NCBI RefSeq assembly: GCF_025698545.1
Contig: NC_068569.1
Coordinates: 14,322,001 to 14,386,000, forward strand
Reading direction: 5' to 3'
Length of the DNA: 64,000 nucleotides
Source: Gossypium raimondii
Taxonomy: Eukaryota; Streptophyta; Magnoliopsida; Malvales; Malvaceae
The notes under the pieces were generated by a model. The model searched no databases, had not been told where the DNA came from, and worked only from the letters and a program-made list of their open reading frames with translations. A program made the position numbers and the translations under genes. Within the stretch, counting starts at the first letter, position 1; each line of letters begins with the position of its first letter. Positions 24,913 through 37,445 of this stretch are shown here, piece after piece.

Positions 24913-25205
24913 AAGCAATCCCGTGAAAAAAATTCCAGAATTCGAGAATCCCAAGATAATTTTCAATCATCCCACACCGAGAATTTCGGACGCTCATGAG
25001 CTCCCACATAATTTTTTTTTAATTCCTCCCTGGTTGCCTATATAAATGGGGGTTTTGCTCCCCCTACTCAAACAGCTCTGTTGCCCACCGCCCCTTAGAA
25101 TTTTTTTTAAATTGTTTCTCTTTTCTAGTTAGTGTTAAAATTTTGAGAAGGGAAGGTTGTTTGTGTTGGAGTTTTAGGAAGATATTGTGATAGTTTTAAG
25201 GTACG

Positions 25206-25440
25206 ATTGAGTTCACGATGATGTAGTGGTGCTTGGAGACCCACACATTTCATTTTTCGTGTGGGGAGTGCACCATCACCTTAAAGATGTCGCATTACAA
25301 CTCAGACTCCCAATTTACAGTAGTTATATGATCATGGGTTGAAGTATAACTAGCGCTCCCAGTTGATGGTGGTTATGCGGTCACATGTTCACCTATAACT
25401 CAGGCCCTCAGTTCACGGTGGTTATGCGGTCACGGGTTCA
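25206..25440 (+). pseudogene. Plant mobile domain fragment, left arm
   Basis: Reads WCLETHTFHF, then CGECTITL, in one frame, then loses frame before three tandem copies of the DVALQLGLPxxGG segment. It matches the first third of the PMD core. No start, no upstream exon and no downstream part of the domain were found. Confidence 0.6.
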
Positions 25441-25889
25441 AGTTTCATGCCACTAGAAAATGATACTTTATAAACTTCATAAGTTTGAGATCATAATTAT
25501 AGGGGAAAAAAAGGGTTCACTAGTACAATTAACTTTTTTTTTCTCCATCAAAGTAGTATCCTTAATTTTATTGTCACATGTGGTAGAGTTGGGTGCAAGA
25601 AGACTTTCAAGGGGGGAGTGTTTGTGATGATGGAGAAAAGCTTAAATGTGACTTGGGGCGGCAGCGATTGCTATGATTAAAGAACTTATTAATAACTACA
25701 ATTGTTGTCGCCCCGACTCGAGTTTCAGTTTTTTCTCTACCGTCGCAGTCACTCCCCGCCCTAAAAGTCTTATTGCCCCCACCTCTGACACAAGTTTTGG
25801 ACAATGAGGTTAAGGATACTTCATGGAGAAAAAGAACAAGTTGATAATACTGGTGAGTCATTCCCCCTCTCATGATTATGATTTCAAAC

Positions 25890-26125
25890 TTATGAGGCTT
25901 ATAAAGCATCCTCTTCTAGTGGCATGAAACTTGATTCCGTGATTACATAACCACTGTCAATTAGGAATCTTAGTTACACTTCAACCCTGACCGTATAACC
26001 ACTATGAATTGGGAGCCCGAGTTGCAATGCGACATCTTCTAAGGTGATGGTGCACTCCCCACACGGCAGATGAAATGGGTGGGTCTCCGAGCACCATCGC
26101 ATCACCATGAACTCAAACATGCCTT
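25890..26125 (-). pseudogene. Plant mobile domain fragment, right arm
   Basis: The cleaner copy of the pair. On the minus strand it reads RWCSETHPFHLPCGECTITL followed by EDVALQLGLPIHSGYTV, a close match to the usual PMD consensus (ERWRPETHTFHxPxGExTxTLEDV). It ends in a second, degraded copy of the last segment. Confidence 0.65.
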
Positions 26126-26185
26126 AAAATTATCACAATTTTTCCCTAAAACACAAACACAAATAAATTTTTCTCCCTAAATTTC

Positions 26186-26588
26186 CAACACCCAGCACAA
26201 AAAAATTGAAAGGAAAAAAACGCGTCCTCCCGAAAATATTTTTAGCTGAGGTGGCAGTAGTGAGGTTGAAAACGATTCCAACAGGACGCATTTTCTGATT
26301 ATCTCCAAAATCGACCTATTTTTTTAAATTTAGGAAAAAAATGACTTAATTTCTTAATTAAAATTTAAAATCCACCTTTTCTCCTAATTTTCCCCTCTTG
26401 GACTGTTTTTTAGCAAGACAATAATATTGGACTTGGATTGCTGAGTTTGAGGCGGTTCTTCACCCTATTGGACTTGGCTTCTTTAAAATTAAACCGAAGA
26501 TAATAACAAATAACAACTCATTTATTCGTTGTGTTTTGTTTGGTGACTTAGTCGTTGTCGTCGTCTTTTCTTCTTCAATAGAATCAGA
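26186..26588. other. Upstream region of the Rab gene
   Basis: Non-coding. It should contain the RABB1 promoter and 5' UTR, but I see no clear TATA box. The sequence turns T/C-rich at 26520-26580, as plant leaders often do. Confidence 0.45.
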
Positions 26589-28672
<2,084 letters not shown>

Positions 28673-28699
28673 AATTCGATTTCTCGTTTTCTAAAATGA

Positions 28700-29321
28700 A
28701 ATATAGCTTGTTCATGTAACTTCCTTTGTTTCTTCTTTTTAGTTCCTTGTTTAATTTGATAATCCCAGAATACTGTGCTTGAGTGTGTGATTTGTATGAT
28801 CCATTTAGATGTGTTCTCCATTTGGTTGTAAATTTGATAGCTATTATTGTTTCATTTGTCGAGAACTATGGTGAAGAGAAATGGCGAAAATATGGGGAAT
28901 TGATCTATAATTTTATGGTGTATTAATATTTGAATATTTGCATATGTTGATTAATAACAATATGATCATTTTTAATTTTATCTGTTTATTGTCATTTTAT
29001 TGAAAATTTTCGATAGGCTGGTTGGTAAAACGTATTCCAAGTCTTTTGGAATTCTATTCTATCCATTTCATTCCATCCCTGTACTAGTCTTAGGCGAAAA
29101 GAAAATTAAGAGATGAAAAATTGAAGGAGAAAAAGGTAAATAAATAAAATATTTTTCTCATTAATGTGTTTAGTAAGAAAAATTGAAAATTCAATTTTCG
29201 GTAATTATTTGATAGAGTTGGAAAATGAGAGAAAGAAAATGAAGTGTTCGGAAAGTTCATAATTTGAACTTACATTTATCATTCAATTGTTTGTTTTTAT
29301 GTATAAGGATGTTTTTCAATA
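28700..29321. other. Spacer after the Rab gene
   Basis: No gene. The last 130 bases or so (about 29200-29330) resemble 30340-30470 on the other side of the foldback element. Confidence 0.5.
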
Positions 29322-29330
29322 ATTATTTTA
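29322..29330. repeat. Left target duplication of the foldback element (attatttta)
   Basis: The nine bases attatttta recur exactly at 30339-30347 on the other side of the element. A 9-bp duplication is typical of Mutator-like transposition. Confidence 0.65.
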
Positions 29331-30338
29331 GGTTTAAGGGTGTAAAAAATTATCAATTTTTTTTAAAAAAAATTTAAGTCCCTTTTTTTTTGTGCATTCA
29401 ATTGAGCACTTTAACTTTCAAAATGCATCAAAAAGGCCCTCAAACTACTTCAAAAAAAGCTTAAGGGCCCTTGCTTTTTTTTTTCCACTCAATTGGGCAC
29501 TTGAACTTTTAACATGTATAAAAAAGACCCTTAAAATTTTTCAAAAAAGTAATTAAACCCCTACTCTTATTAAAAATTAGAAAAAAATATAAATAATAAT
29601 AAATAATAAAATTTATTAAATTTTAATAAAAATATAAGAAATTTAAAATTTATTAAAATTAGATATTTTTATAAAAATCGTAAAAATAAATTTTATAAAA
29701 ATAATAAAAAATTAATAACCCTAGTTTTTTCAATTAAAGTCATCATGTATTGCAACACAATATGACATGTGGCGAAAAATGATAAAATAAAAATAAAAAT
29801 CAATAAAAGTTATATCAAAATTATAAAATACTTCTTTTGGTACGATAATTTTTATAAATATTTTTTATGAAATTTATATTTCTTTACATTTTGTATAAAT
29901 TTCTTGTGACTTAATAAAATTTTATAATTTTTTATATTTCTATGTATTTAATAATTTTTACGATTTTTATAAAATTTTACATTTTTTACGATTTTTATAT
30001 TTTTTCTAATTTTTTCTAATTTATAATAATTGAATTTTTATTAAAATTTAATAATATTTATTGATTTTATTGATTTTAATTTTTATAATTTCTTTTATAA
30101 TTTTGAATAAAAGCGGGGATTAATTACTTTTTTGAAAAAGTTTGAGGGTTTTTTGATACATTTTGAAAGTTCAAGTACCCAATTGATTACAAAAAAGAGT
30201 AGGGGATTAATTGCTTTTTTTTGAAATGGTTTGAAGACTTTTTTTATGCATTTTGAAAATTCAAGTACCCAAATTAGTGCAAAAAAGCATGGCCTTAATT
30301 TTTTTTTTAAGTTTGAGGGCTTTTTGCACCCTTAAGTC
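29331..30338. mobile_element. Mutator-like foldback MITE, about 1 kb
   Basis: Long imperfect terminal inverted repeats, roughly 29331-29575 and 30105-30338. The ends read ggtttaagggtg on the left and, on the other strand, gacttaagggtg on the right. Both arms contain repeated blocks of the type aaaaagccctcaaac and cattttgaaagttcaa(g), two units per arm. The core (29575-30100) is about 85 percent A+T and has no coding sequence. It is flanked by the 9-bp direct repeat attatttta. Non-autonomous; no transposase. Confidence 0.7.
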
Positions 30339-30599
30339 ATTATTTTATAAAGTTAAAAAATGAAATAAAGAAAATGAAGATTTTAGAAAATACATAATTT
30401 TAAACTCATTTTCTTTTTCTCTTATCATTCAATTGCTTGTTTTTATGCATAATAATGAAAAATGATCATCTGTGTGATATAGAATAGGAGATCCATGTTA
30501 CTATTAAGATACACTCTTCAAATTCTCATTGATTGTTATTTTTTGTTTACACTAGTCCTAGGCTAGTTGAACATAAATTACTCTGGCATAATTTGAAAC

Positions 30600-33109
30600 T
30601 AGTTTCTAAGTCACATTAACTTCCTTGGATTGTTACCAGGGACTTTAATGAGGTGGGCTTCCTTCGGCTCGAGGTCGGGTCAATTATTTTCATGCATGCT
30701 TAAATCATTGTAATCTTATCGATTTAGGGTTTAATGGTCCTAGGTTTACTTGGTATAATCTTAAAAATCAGACTAGTCTCATTTAGAATAAAATAGATTA
30801 CGCCTTCACTAATCTGGGTTAGAGGTTACTTTAGCCTGATACTCAGGTTACTCATCAGTCTAGGATTTGGCCCAATCATTGCCTTATTTTGATTTCCTTT
30901 AAAAACGATGTTTGGAAGTCTCAAAGATCTCATTTTCATTTCCAAAAAATGTGGATGAGTCATCCTGAGTTCAAATCTATCCTTAAGTTTTTTTTTTGTC
31001 AAATTCGAATAGTTCTCTACCTTTGACTATATTTGACTTTACTTTTTATTTATCGGATTGGAATAAATCAATTTTTGGAAACATCTTTGCTCAGAAAATA
31101 CGTCTCTTAGTAAGAATCTCAAGAGTGGAAAGGGCCTTGGCGGATGATCCTAATGATTTCTTGATTAATCTTCAAAAACTGTTAGTTAGTGATCTTAATA
31201 AGCTCCTGCACGAAGAAGAACTTGTTTGGACATTCAAATCCAAAGTTAATTGGATTATCAATGGGGAGCATAATACCAGATTTTTCCTCTTTACGCTTCG
31301 TAGAAATTTCAATCGTATTGCTGGTTTTTTTTATGGAAATGGTAGATGGGTTACTAAGCATTGAGATATTGAAAATCTGGTTCAGGATCACTTCATCCAA
31401 CTTTTTACCACCTCTGAGAAAGTATCCAGTTCTACCTTTTTAGGTTTTACTCTTGATTGGCCTAGACTTTCTACTTCGGAAGCTCAAATCCACCTTGTAA
31501 AGGTTTCCCTGTTGATATTACCAAGGCAATCTAGTCTTTCAAGCCCCAGTCTAGATGGTCTTCATTTATTTTTCTTCCAACAATGTTTGCTTGATGTCAA
31601 ATAGAAAGTAATTAGGACAATGTCTAAGATATTCTCTAAGACTTCTATTTCACCTTCACTGAATGGAACTCTGATTTCCCTAATTTCTAAGTCCAGATAA
31701 GCTACTTCAATTTCTCAATTTCATCCAATTAGCCTGAGTAATATGATTTACAAGATCATCACCAAAGTATTGGTTATGAAGCTTCGACCTATTCTACGCA
31801 GGATAGTCTTCCATTTTCAAGGTAGTTTTGTGCTTGGAAGGCAACCTTTGGGTAACGTCATTATTGTCCAAGAGATCATGCACTCACTCAATAAGATGAA
31901 AAGAAGAAGGGAGTCATGGTTATTAAACTTGATTTGGAGAAAGCGTATAACAAGTTGGAATGGAGCTTCATTAAGAAAGTCTTACACTTCATTGGGTTTC
32001 CGAATTCTTAGATAAATCTTATTATGAGTCTTGTTACTACTACCTCCTCCACAATTTTGTTAAATAGTTTTAAGGTTAAATCCTTCAATTCTTCTTGTAG
32101 AATTAGATAAGGAGATCCTCTCTCTCCCTACTTGTTTATCTTATGCATGACATTTCTTAATCTTCAAATCCTTCGTGCAGTTGATCAGAAGGAATAGCAA
32201 CCAATCAAAGAGTCGATGAGTGTCTCGAGTTTCTCCCGTCTTTTATTCACTAATGGTGTCATCCTTTTTAGGAAAACTGATTTGAAAATGATGGAGTCTA
32301 TAAGGTGAACCTTGGATCTATTTATGATGGAATTTGGTTAGTGTATTAACTTTAAAAAAATTAGAATAGGTTTCTCTCCCAACTGTCTACCAATATAAAG
32401 GCTTAAGTAGTTAATTTCTTAGGAATCGAAGAATCTTTGGACGTTAAGAAATATCTAGGATTTATGATCTTTCCTGGTCGGTCATTTTGAGGAGATTTTA
32501 ACTTCATTATGGAAGATTTAGAACAAATTGAAAACTTAGAAGGTGAACCTCTTTTCCTCGACTGGTAGATTGGTCCTCTTGCAATCTACTATGGCCCCTA
32601 TTCCTAAGTACTTTATCAGATTAGGTTACTCCCTGCGAGTATTCTCGATTTTTGAGATAAACTTAATAGAGATTTTTTATGGGGTAGTTAAAAAGGGTCA
32701 AGAAAACTTTATCCAATTAATTGGGAGGATATATCTTATCCTAAAGCCCTAAGTGGTTTGAGCATTCTAGTTGTCAAATTTAGAAATCAAGCTCTTATTG
32801 TGAAATTGGGATGGAGACTTGTCCATTAGAAGGATAGTATTTGGGCTAAGTTGCTCATGACCAAATATGTTCAGGATCCTAGGAATTCTTTATCGGTGTA
32901 AAATGTTTCACTGACTTGGAAATCTCTCCTAAGTATTAGCTCACTCTTGGCTTTTGGATTCAAATGGGTGATAAAGGACAGTCATTCTGTGAACTTCTGA
33001 ATGGATAACTAGTCGAGCATAGGACCTTTGAGAGAATTGCTTCAAGAACCATTTTTAAGGAATGAGGAACTCATGATTTTTAAACAAGTGTGGGACAAGT
33101 GGGAAGATC
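30600..33109 (+). mobile_element. Decayed LINE (L1-type) ORF2, 5' part: endonuclease end to RT
   Basis: Reads in order on the plus strand, with many stops and frameshifts. Endonuclease end near 30630-30790 (PWIVTRDFNEV, then FNGPRFTWYNLKNQ). A linker follows with W.F...HFHFQKMWMSHPEF. RT core from 31740 (SNMIYKIITKVLVMKLRPIL, then FHFQGSFVLGRQ). Then SYPKALSGLSI-like and zf-RVT-linked sequence to 33100. The N-terminal ORF1 and the start of the endonuclease are not seen. The element is cut at 33109 by a solo LTR and resumes at 36180. Confidence 0.8.
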
Positions 33110-33349
33110 TGTAACACCCCTAACCTGTATTCGTTGCCGAAACAGGGTTACAGAGCATTACCAAAATTTACAGGTCGAATAACAAACATTTCATATCATC
33201 GAGCATTCATATCAGAAACCAATCCAAAATCAATCATATTGTCCCATAAGTGAGCCCCCGAGGCCTAAAATACACAATAGAAACAAGTTGGGACTGAACC
33301 GGGTATTCAAAGAATTTTTTAAAAAACATCAAAATTTTTCAAAGGTGCA

Positions 33350-33770
33350 GTGGACACGCGCCCGTGTGGCTAGGCAGTGTGGCTCACACGGTCAAGAGAC
33401 ACACCCGTGTCTCAGGCCGTGTGGCTCACACGGTCAAGAGACATGCCCATGTCTCAGGTCGTGTGAGTATTCGAAATAGGGCACATGGTCGTGCCCCAGC
33501 TCGTGTCCAAACTTGGGAGCTTTTTGACTTGGGTCACATGGCCAAACCACACGTCCGTGTGCTAGGTCGTATGAGCATACTGACTTGCATTAATGAGGTG
33601 CAGGGGTCACACGGCCAAGCCACACGCCCGTGTGCTAGGCCGTGTGAATAATTTGAGTATACTGACTTGTGCAATTTATAAGATGCAAGGGAAACACAGC
33701 CGTGTCACATGGCCGTGTGTCACACACAGTTGAGACACACGCTCCTGTCTCTACCCGTGTGGACGAAAAT
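33350..33770. repeat. CACACGG / CCGTGTG palindromic cluster in solo LTR copy 2
   Basis: A GC-rich island in otherwise AT-rich LTR. It has about seven variants of a unit that pairs tcacacggcc with gcccgtgtgctaggccgtgtg-like sequence, spaced 40-70 bp apart. Each unit can form a small stem. I remember such blocks from cotton LTRs. Confidence 0.7.
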
Positions 33771-34024
33771 AGCTCATTTTAAGGTCACATTTCTCACCCA
33801 TTTTGGTATCAACCTAAACACAACATTTTATCACATCAATAAACCACAAAAAAGTAATCAAAACAAGCCAAAATCATGTTTTAAACATATATTATCACAT
33901 ATACCCAAATACCCAAACTTACCTATTTAATCCATCTAACAAATCTACTAAAGTTCACCACAAATTAAGTACATACAAACATATATCACTCATACCAATA
34001 TCACAAATCTGCCTCATTTCCAAA

Positions 34025-34026
<2 letters not shown>

Positions 34027-34061
<35 letters not shown>
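34027..34061. repeat. (TA)n microsatellite
   Basis: About seventeen TA units inside solo LTR copy 2. Confidence 0.95.
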
Positions 34062-34064
<3 letters not shown>

Positions 34065-34504
34065 AGTTGATTATATAAACAAAATTTAATTCATAACATT
34101 TACATAGGCCAAACTTTGATCAAATCTACACAAACCCTATACATGCCATATAAACTATATTGAACATTTCAAAAAGTACCGGAATAAACTGGATACTGTG
34201 ACTTGAGTGTTGATCCAATTGTCCAACCTTCTGATAATCTACAAAGACATTGAACAACACACATAAGCTTAATGAAGCTTAGTAAGTTCGATGAGTTAAA
34301 CAGAAATCTTACTGAACCTACTATAATAAATCATATAATAAAAATCATTCATATCAATTTCCTGTCAATCACAACTTTAATCAATGAATACACTTGGTTT
34401 CAAGTCGATATCAAAAATAAATAACACGTCTTTCAATTTCAATAAATAAATCACCTTACCAAACCTTTCCCAAGTCGAAGAACGACTTAAGGATAATAGT
34501 ACAT

Positions 34505-34765
34505 CGTTAACAGAAGCTCATAAGAGCTGGGCCTCCCTGATACGCCAACAGAAGCTCGAAAGCTTAACAGAAGCTCATAAGAGCTTAACAGAAACTCTTA
34601 AGAGTTGAACAGAAGCTCGTAAGAGCTGAACAGAAACTCATAAGAGTTGAACAGAAGCTCGTAAGAGCTGAACAGAAACTCATAAAAGTTGAACAGAAGC
34701 TCGTAAGAGCTGAACAGAAACTCATATGAGTTAAATAGAAGCTCGTAAGAGCTAAATAGAAAGTA
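34505..34765. repeat. Tandem array of 21-bp units in solo LTR copy 2
   Basis: About eleven copies of a 21-bp unit alternating between two forms, gaagctcgtaagagctgaaca and gaaactcataagagttgaaca, so the higher-order period is 42 bp. Each unit holds a short inverted repeat (agctc/gagct or aactc/gagtt), and the two variants keep their pairing. Confidence 0.9.
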
Positions 34766-36179
34766 AAACATGAGAGTTCACAACAAATGTTGAACCCCGA
34801 TTTACTTGGGTAATTTGCCGTTATTTTCCTCCAATGTCGTTATGCGCCACATAATGAATGTACTCAAATCCCACGTTTCATTTAACTCGAATATTCAATT
34901 CAAAATTATAACTCCAACAATAATTTATTTCCAACAATAGAATAAATACATAATACCATCCATCAAATCAATATAAATATTAAAGTTTAGCCGTACGAAC
35001 TTACCTGGATTGAATTGTAATATTTGTAGAAGTTCAGGGACTATTCTGATATTTTTCTTTTTTCACATGTATCTACAGGATCTTGATCTAAAATACAAAA
35101 TTACTCATTCATTAGAATATATTTCAGTTCTAATTCATTTCACAATTAATACTTTTTAATTTTCAAATTTACACAATTACCCCAAACTTTTTACAACTTT
35201 TGCAATTTAATCCATTAACTAGTTAATCTATCAAATTAACTAATTTTTCTCAATTAATAATTTATATAAATATTTTAGGCCATCATACAGCCCTTAATAA
35301 ACAAAAAATTTACTACCAAACCCTAATATTTTAAACTTTTCACAATTTGATCTTAAAATCAATATTTAATAAAAATCACTTTATAAAATCATCATACAAC
35401 AAAATTAAAGATCTAAATCCATGTTATTCATCAAAAAATCCAATATTCATGAATGATAACTTCCAAAATTTTCAATAAAATCAAAAACTAAAGTAAGATT
35501 TAATTGTACCTATTTGTAACAATCTCAAAAACATAAAAATTATAAGAAACGGGTAAAATTAGACTCACATGAACCAAAAACCAGCTTTATAAGCTCTCTA
35601 CCATGTCGGTTTACCAAAATTGAAGAAGAAAATGTCTAGAAATCTCTTTTAATCTCAATTTGTATGTTTAATTTCATACAAATTACAATTTTGCCATCCA
35701 TTTACTTTATTTTATTACTTTACACTAACATGCCGTCTCACTATATAAATTTAGGCATATTTATCCTTTAAGTCCTCCCTTATTTATTAATTAAGTCATT
35801 TAATCACTTATTTCTTATAATTAGCAAGTTTTACATATTTTTCAATTTAGTTCTTTTTAATTAATTATCTATCCAAACGTTAAAATTTTCCAACGAAACT
35901 TTAATACTACCTTAATAGCACTTCGTAAATATTTATAAAAATATTTACGGTTCAGTTTATAGAAACGAGGTCTCGATACCTCATTTCCTAAACCAATTGA
36001 CCTAGAGTTTTACCACTCGAACTTAAAAATTCATTATAAAACATAAATTGTCAATTCAAAAATCTTTTTAAACCACATTTGACTTGTAAATACTAAATAG
36101 TAAAATTTATGAGCTTACTCATCGAATTTAGTGGCCTCAAACTACTATTTTCGACACCACTGAAAATTGGGCTGTTACA

Positions 36180-37445
36180 AGATTAAGGGCCTCCATGTCT
36201 TTCTTTGAATTTACCCCGAATTTGATTGATACGTTCCTGAGTGATCTAATTCCAAATTTTTCCAATGTCCCTGATTCCTTATGTTGGAGGTGCACTAGCA
36301 ATAGAAACTTTTCTTTGGCTAATGCTTGTGATCTTGCTTTTATGATCTTGTTGCTAGTATTGATACCAAAGTTCCCGATCCTAATGCCTCTCTTTGGAAG
36401 CTAATATGGAAAGCCAAACTCCCCCCCCAAGATTAATTTTTTATCTTTAGAAATGTGGGTATCACACACTTCCAACGATGACCTTTTTTAGGAGTAGACA
36501 TCTTCCATTGGAGGACCCTTGCCTGTTGTGCTCTACATCCCTTGAAGAGATCTCCCACGTTCTTTGAGATTGTGCTAATTCTCAAAATCTCTGGGAATCC
36601 TTGTCTAATTCCATTCATTATAAACCTAGACCTCAATCCTCTTGGATAGACTAGCTTACTTCTAACTTGTCTTCTAGGGACTTCTTCTTCCAGCCTCTCT
36701 TAGTATGCAGTGTTTGCATTTGCTCTTTCGGAACTCTGGTTGACTTGAAATGTTGTTATTTTTTTAACTGCTCATCCCAAAGAAAATTTTGCTCATTGAG
36801 TGTTATCAGTAGTAAGGGAATTTGTTGCTTATTCTTCTGTGACTTGTCGTATTCCTCTCCCCACCTTTACCCTAATCTCTTAGAAACCTCCTGATATCAA
36901 TGGGTCAACTCTTGGGAATTTGGGAAAGACAGGAGTAAGAGCAACTATTCGAGATTATCAGGGCAATTGGGTGATTGGCTCCTATAGACACATCCCTTGT
37001 GCTAGCAATGTCCAAGTTGAACTGTGGGCACCCAAAGACGAGCTTCAACTAGCTAAGTCTCTTAATCTCAACAACCTTGAGATTGAAGTTGATGTCACCA
37101 ATGTTATTTCCTTCATGTCAAATAATAACTTTACTAATTTAATTTTATCTCCTTTGATTAAAGAGTGCAGGATACTCCAGCAATCTTTGACTACTAGACC
37201 TTTGTTGCATGTTTTTTTGGGAAAAGAACAAATGGCATTGATGCACTTACCTAGCTAGGGAGTAGTTTACAATATAACTATCCTTCAAACGAGGCTTTAC
37301 CGTCTTTTTACTTTTTATAATATTCCTCCTAATTATTTGGAACCTTCACTGCTTACTGATAAGTATGATTGTGTTTTATATGGAGCTCGACTTTTTTAAA
37401 TTTCTATGAATCTAATTTCCTTTTCCAACCAAAAAGAAAATATAA
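36180..37445 (+). mobile_element. Decayed LINE ORF2, 3' part: zf-RVT and RNase H
   Basis: Continuation of the LINE at 30600-33109 after the solo LTR. Near 36190-36350 it reads FFEFTPNLIDTFLSDL, then DSLCWRCTSNRNFSLANA, the zf-RVT zone with its cysteine. The RNase H-like RVT_3 domain is at 36900-37210 (STLGNLGKTGVRATIRDYQG, then AKSLNLNNLEIEVD). The 3' end near 37425-37445 is caaccaaaaagaaaat, like the short A-rich tails of plant LINEs. Several stops and frame changes. Confidence 0.75.

Larger units (their letters stand above)
25130..26185. repeat. Large inverted repeat of plant-mobile-domain fragments
   Basis: The left arm (about 25130-25500, +) and right arm (about 25840-26185, -) are imperfect inverted copies separated by a spacer of about 340 bp. 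Both arms encode the same fragment of the plant mobile domain (PMD, the MAIN / serine-threonine phosphatase 7 long-form-like domain carried by plant transposons and some host genes). The right arm reads RWCSETHPFHLPCGECTITL and continues EDVALQLGLPIHSGY on the minus strand. The left arm carries the same with a stop and a frameshift. Within the left arm a unit of about 50 bp (the LGLPxxGGY part) is tandemly repeated three times, and in the right arm about twice. Neither arm is a working gene. A transcript across both arms could fold into a long hairpin. Confidence 0.75.
33110..36179. mobile_element. Solo LTR, same family, copy 2, inserted in the LINE
   Basis: About 3.07 kb, beginning TGTAACACCCC and ending GGGCTGTTACA. 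The target duplication is agatc on the left and agatt on the right (one mismatch). It shares the opening and closing sequence with the copies at 22515 and 57618 but is longer, because it carries the palindromic CACACGG/CCGTGTG block (33350-33770), a (TA)n tract and a tandem array (34505-34765). No internal coding sequence, so it is a recombination-derived fossil. The open frames at 33288-33651 are by-products of its internal repeats. Confidence 0.85.

Noticed and set aside
33288-33651. Plus-strand open frames of 63 and 95 codons
   Set aside because: The repeated GSHGQ and RVAHTVKRH wording is the translation of the CACACGG repeat inside the solo LTR, not a protein family.
34505-34765. CRISPR-like regular spacing of short palindromic repeats
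   Set aside because: The units are directly adjacent with no unique spacers, lie in a plant LTR, and no Cas gene exists in the window. It is a simple tandem repeat.
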